Assembly (NCBI GenBank): GCA_046484825.1 | Contig: JAWOIE010000276.1 | Coordinates: 1 to 8,505, forward strand | Length of the DNA stretch: 8,505 nt | Source of the DNA: CAJYAN01 sp046484825 | GTDB taxonomy: Bacteria; Pseudomonadota; Gammaproteobacteria; UBA6429; Thiohalophilaceae | Reading direction: 5' to 3' | Part shown: positions 6,659-8,505 of the stretch, in pieces | How positions within the stretch are numbered: position 1 is the stretch's first letter | Layout: the number at the start of each line of letters is the position of its first letter | Translations under genes and position numbers: made by a program | Notes under the pieces: model-generated | What the model was told of the DNA's origin: nothing | What the model saw: the letters and a program-made list of their open reading frames with translations, nothing else | Databases searched by the model: none

Positions 6659-7072
6659 CTAGGGTGCCTCACGGTTTGGTTCGTACGTTTCATATTGCGG
6701 CAAGTCATCGCTGATCTTTTCCCAGTTCGCTTTTGATGTTGTAAATATGTGCGCCATGGGGCGCTCCTCGATTTCAGATTCTATCGTACCCAGTCGCACA
6801 CGCACCTGATCCGGCTTTGATGCGGTCTGGCTCAGAATCGGTGAACCGCAGACCTTGCAGAAGTACTTTGTCTGGCCCGGTGTGGATTCATACCCGGTGA
6901 GGGCGTCTGCACCCGTGTGAATATCGAAGTCGCAGGCTTTGACAATACCGTTTGTGGCGAAGGCGCTGCCTTGTGCCTTGCGACATTGGGAACAATGACA
7001 GTAGACGATATTACGAATCGGTCCTTTAATTTCGAAGCGGATGGTCCCGCACAGACAACCCCCTGTATACAT
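6659..7072 (-). CDS. GFA/CENP-V-domain zinc-binding protein
   Basis: This is a 137-residue soluble protein. The start ATG at 7072 has a strong AAGGAG ribosome-binding site at 7078-7083. The cysteine pattern is that of the GFA (glutathione-dependent formaldehyde-activating enzyme-like) fold: GGCLCG (Cys6, Cys8), CHCSQCRK (Cys25, Cys27, Cys30) and YFCKVCGSPI (Cys72, Cys75). These residues bind two zinc ions in family structures. The phenylalanine after the CHCSQC block (SAF, 36-38) and the late RVRLGTIE strand also fit. Most bacterial members are small proteins of this length with no proven substrate. The glutathione-formaldehyde adduct activity of the founding member cannot be assumed, and no formaldehyde dehydrogenase gene is visible here. 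It stands alone. Its upstream region runs directly into the palindromic repeat at 7126, so its promoter lies within or right beside that repeat. Confidence 0.92.
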   Translation of the reverse strand: MYTGGCLCGTIRFEIKGPIRNIVYCHCSQCRKAQGSAFATNGIVKACDFDIHTGADALTGYESTPGQTKYFCKVCGSPILSQTASKPDQVRVRLGTIESEIEERPMAHIFTTSKANWEKISDDLPQYETYEPNREAP

Positions 7073-7125
7073 GTCGACTCCTTATATCTCATGTGTTGGC
7101 GCGTGGTGCGTATCGTGCCTGGCTT

Positions 7126-7211
7126 AAATCAACAACAATTTTTATTTGTAGGTTGGGGTGAGCGGAGCGCATCCCAACATTTGTTATTCATTCCGTTGGG
7201 GTTCATTCTTC
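7126..7211. repeat. REP-like composite palindromic repeat, copy A
   Basis: Starting AAATCAACAACAA, it continues through a TTTATTT tract to GTAGGTTGGGG. GTTGGGGTG (7152-7160) pairs with CATCCCAAC (7170-7178) with one G-T pair around a 9-base loop AGCGGAGCG. A second left arm GTTGGGG (7195-7201) is followed by TTCATTCTTC (7202-7211). Its expected right arm is missing at this point and appears 95 bases later, at 7306-7320. The same unit recurs at 8378-8473, and a one-hairpin version at 7772-7803. Confidence 0.85.
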
Positions 7212-7305
7212 GGTAACTGCTCCTGCGTTACTCTCGACAATTGCTCCTGCATTGTTCTATCTTCGCCCATCCTTGGGCTCGTACCTCCTCCATCCATGGA
7301 GCCGT
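7212..7305. repeat. Hairpin-array insertion inside repeat copy A
   Basis: Where copy C runs straight from TTCATTCTTC into ACCCCAACCTACCG, copy A has about 95 extra bases. They contain four consecutive inverted repeats: GTAAC/GTTAC (7213-7231), ACAAT/ATTGT (7237-7255), GCCCA/TGGGC (7265-7278) and CTCCAT/ATGGAG (7288-7301). The first two share the identical 9-base loop TGCTCCTGC and are spaced 24 bases apart. Their stems differ at three of five pairs, and in each case both partners changed so that pairing is kept. The origin is unknown. Confidence 0.7.
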
Positions 7306-7320
7306 CACTCCAACCTACCG
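7306..7320. repeat. Displaced right arm of repeat copy A
   Basis: CACTCCAACCTACCG (7306-7320) matches CACCCCAACCTACCG (8462-8476) of copy C at 14 of 15 positions. It is the right arm that should directly follow 7211 in copy A. The match continues no further on the right. The stop codon of the neighbouring membrane-protein gene begins 10 bases later. Confidence 0.7.
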
Positions 7321-7329
7321 GACTTTTAT

Positions 7330-7713
7330 TTACATGCCCCCGCCGACGTACCAAGCCAGCAAGAAGTACCAACCGACGAGAACCACCACCACAACAACGC
7401 CGAGGATGGCTCGTTTTCGGTGCAGGCCAAACCAGACTATCCAACCAAGGATGCCGTACAGCAGCGCATTGATGGCGATAGATATGACAGGTATAGCGAT
7501 GCTTCGCTCCAATGGGTCAGCGATCATAAGTATCCAGCTAGGCCAAAGAGCCAGAAGGACTCGATCAGTATGATTTGACGACATAATCCAATTGATAAGT
7601 GTTGGGTTGTCGCGTAGAAATATCCAGTAGGTAGTGAGCCAAATAACTGGAATGACGATCCCTAGTAAAGCTGCGAATATAGTGAAGCGGCGCTGATTCA
7701 TATGCACACCCAT
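7330..7713 (-). CDS. Hypothetical small membrane protein with about three helices
   Basis: I do not recognise a family. From the ATG at 7713 the product is 127 residues; an in-frame TTG just before and an ATG at 7701 are alternatives. None has a good ribosome-binding site (AGG lies only 3 bases before the 7713 ATG). Hydrophobic segments appear near the N terminus (FAALLGIVIPVIWLTTYWIF), in the middle to late part (SIAIPVISIAINALLYGILG, continuing IVWFGL) and at the C terminus (a run of seven valines followed by LVGWYFLLAWYVGGGM). A short polar loop with SSNHTDR separates the first two, and an HRKR basic turn precedes the last, which suggests a positive-inside orientation there. It lies between repeat copies A and B, on the same strand as the RAYT gene. 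It is either a resident gene beside which repeats inserted, or part of the repeat-bounded segment. Confidence 0.65.
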   Translation of the reverse strand: MGVHMNQRRFTIFAALLGIVIPVIWLTTYWIFLRDNPTLINWIMSSNHTDRVLLALWPSWILMIADPLERSIAIPVISIAINALLYGILGWIVWFGLHRKRAILGVVVVVVLVGWYFLLAWYVGGGM

Positions 7714-7771
7714 CAACCTGCCGAGTTTAATAACCCAAAATGATGAAGCCAGCTATACCAAAGCACAGTCC

Positions 7772-7803
7772 GCAGGTTGGGGTGAGCCTGCGAACCCCAA
7801 CAT
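7772..7803. repeat. REP-like palindromic repeat, copy B (single hairpin)
   Basis: GCAGGTTGGGGTGAGC (7772-7787) is followed by CTGCGAA and CCCCAACAT. GTTGGGG (7776-7782) pairs with CCCCAAC (7795-7801). It matches the first hairpin of copies A and C but lacks the second hairpin and the AAATCAACAACAA leader. It ends just before the RAYT stop codon at 7805, so the transposase transcript would end in this stem-loop. It may act as the 3' structure of that mRNA as well as a repeat. Confidence 0.85.
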
Positions 7804-7804
7804 T

Positions 7805-8341
7805 TCATTGCCTTTCTCCAAATGATAAGTCACCACCTTGCCCTTTACATCCACCCCAATTTGCACCCACCAAACCCCTGGCAATAAATTGATGGATCGT
7901 CGAATACGGCCAGTCTACTGCCTGTTTGGCGTAACCATGTTTCACCGGATTGTAATGAATGTAATTGATATGCATTTCATAATCTCGCTCATCACGAATT
8001 AAATGTTCCCAATAACGTCGTTGCCAAATACCACGCTCACCCTTTAATTTTCGGCTTTGTTTGATCCGTTCGGTTTTCGGCAATTGACGCGAAAATCCGG
8101 ATTTAATCAAAGCCCATCGGGTTGAGAAATCCTTATCACCCGGCGGTAAGGTCCAGATCGCATGAATATGATCAGGCAACACCACCATGGCATCCACTTT
8201 ATGGGGATGTCGTTGCTTTACCTTATTCATCACAGCACGCAAGACATCAATCTCCTCCACCAATAATTGTTTATCCCTTTCCGCCAGGTTGACCGTGAAA
8301 AACCACGTCCCACCCAGCGTGTTGTCTCGTCGATAGTGCAT
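7805..8341 (-). CDS. REP-associated tyrosine transposase (RAYT, Y1_Tnp family)
   Basis: This is a 178-residue single-domain HUH/Y1 transposase that looks full length. The N terminus YRRDNTLGGTWFFTVNL (3-19) is the usual start of this family. The metal-binding HUH motif is LPDHIHAIW (55-63; His58 and His60). WQRRYWEHLIRDERD (106-120) and YIHYNPVKHG (127-136) are family signatures, and Tyr127 is the likely nucleophile. The family cuts single-stranded DNA at palindromic REP repeats, and such palindromes lie on both sides here (7772-7803 and 8378-8473). It differs from IS200/IS605 TnpA in these C-terminal motifs, and no TnpB gene is present. The start ATG at 8341 has an AAGGA ribosome-binding site 8 bases upstream. 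RAYTs are usually single-copy and behave as domesticated enzymes. Activity cannot be judged beyond the intact motifs. Confidence 0.95.
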   Translation of the reverse strand: MHYRRDNTLGGTWFFTVNLAERDKQLLVEEIDVLRAVMNKVKQRHPHKVDAMVVLPDHIHAIWTLPPGDKDFSTRWALIKSGFSRQLPKTERIKQSRKLKGERGIWQRRYWEHLIRDERDYEMHINYIHYNPVKHGYAKQAVDWPYSTIHQFIARGLVGANWGGCKGQGGDLSFGERQ

Positions 8342-8377
8342 ACGACAAATCCTTTTGTCTGTTATTTTGTTCGCCCC

Positions 8378-8473
8378 AAATCAACAACAAGCTTTATTTT
8401 TAGGTTGGGATAAGCAACGCGCACCCCAACATGTTGTTATGTTTTGTTGGGGTTCATTCTTCACCCCAACCTA
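8378..8473. repeat. REP-like composite palindromic repeat, copy C (complete)
   Basis: This is the most complete copy: an AAATCAACAACAA leader, a TTTATTT tract, hairpin 1 (GTTGGG 8404-8409 with CCCAAC 8425-8430), a TGTTGTTAT spacer, and hairpin 2 (GTTGGGG 8446-8452 with CCCCAAC 8464-8470). TAGGTTGGG at its left end and CCCAACCTA at its right end also make the whole unit an inverted repeat, so the two hairpins could refold into one large cruciform. It lies 36 bases upstream of the RAYT start codon and may contain or affect its promoter. Confidence 0.85.
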
Positions 8474-8505
8474 CCGAGCTATGGCATGTATTTGCAGAAG
8501 CTCGG
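8474..8505. repeat. Inverted repeat CCGAGCT/AGCTCGG at the window edge
   Basis: CCGAGCT (8474-8480) is perfectly complementary to AGCTCGG (8499-8505), with 18 bases between. It directly abuts repeat copy C, and the right arm ends at the last base of the window, so the pairing may extend further. It could be the start of another repeat unit or a terminator for a gene to the right. Confidence 0.35.

Larger units (their letters stand above)
7126..8473. mobile_element. RAYT/REP block: repeat-flanked segment carrying a REP-associated tyrosine transposase
   Basis: Two long direct copies of a composite palindromic repeat (7126-7211 and 8378-8462, about 80-85% identical by eye) bound a segment of about 1.2 kb. 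Between them lie a small membrane-protein gene, a third shorter repeat copy and a RAYT-type transposase gene. RAYTs are known to occur singly, flanked by the REP-type palindromes they recognise, which fits this layout. No target-site duplication or second transposase is seen. Whether the whole segment ever moved as a unit, or only the short repeats spread, cannot be decided here. Confidence 0.65.

Noticed and set aside
7805..8341. IS200/IS605 insertion sequence
   Set aside because: The WQRRYWEHLIRDE and YIHYNPVKHG motifs and the flanking REP-like palindromes fit RAYT; no TnpB is present and no IS200/IS605-type ends were recognised.
7126..8473. CRISPR-like interpretation of the repeats
   Set aside because: Copies are few, irregularly spaced, palindromic and separated by genes; no regular spacers or Cas genes.

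Overview
The window looks like a chromosomal stretch of a proteobacterium, most likely gammaproteobacterial. The evidence is protein resemblance only: a YdjM-type membrane hydrolase, a DUF2892 protein, a CheB-CheR-PAS fusion, an atypical Crp/Fnr regulator, a GFA-domain protein and a REP-associated tyrosine transposase (RAYT) with GTTGGGG-type palindromes. No rRNA, tRNA, CRISPR or phage genes were seen. The left part reads as moderately GC-rich. The right end (about 7.1-8.5 kb) is visibly more AT-rich and repeat-laden.

Layout. 1-672 (+) is the C-terminal part of a membrane-bound metal-dependent hydrolase-like protein. It converges on a 67-residue DUF2892 membrane protein (920-1123, -), with an AT-rich inverted repeat between them. 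About 516 bases without a supported gene follow. Next is a two-gene minus-strand unit, read right to left: a small PAS protein (4286-4879), then a CheB-CheR-PAS-coiled coil-PAS fusion of 858 residues (1640-4216). Their 69-base gap contains an imperfect hairpin. An 866-base non-coding region with several palindromes and a candidate promoter separates this unit from a divergent Crp/Fnr-type regulator (5746-6549, +). A GFA-family zinc protein (6659-7072, -) follows.

The right end is a RAYT/REP neighbourhood. Two long direct copies of a composite palindromic repeat (7126-7211 and 8378-8473) flank a small three-helix membrane protein (7330-7713, -), a single-hairpin copy (7772-7803) and the RAYT gene (7805-8341, -). 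The left long copy is interrupted by about 95 bases holding four short inverted repeats. Two of these share an identical 9-base loop while their stems differ only by compensatory changes.

Functional reading. The PAS and CheB-CheR genes probably form a sensory pair that uses receptor-type methylation/demethylation chemistry, but no receptor, kinase, receiver or cyclic-di-GMP domain is encoded here, so the output partner must lie elsewhere. The divergent Crp/Fnr regulator could control this unit, itself, or neither. The RAYT block is the part with most unexplained structure.
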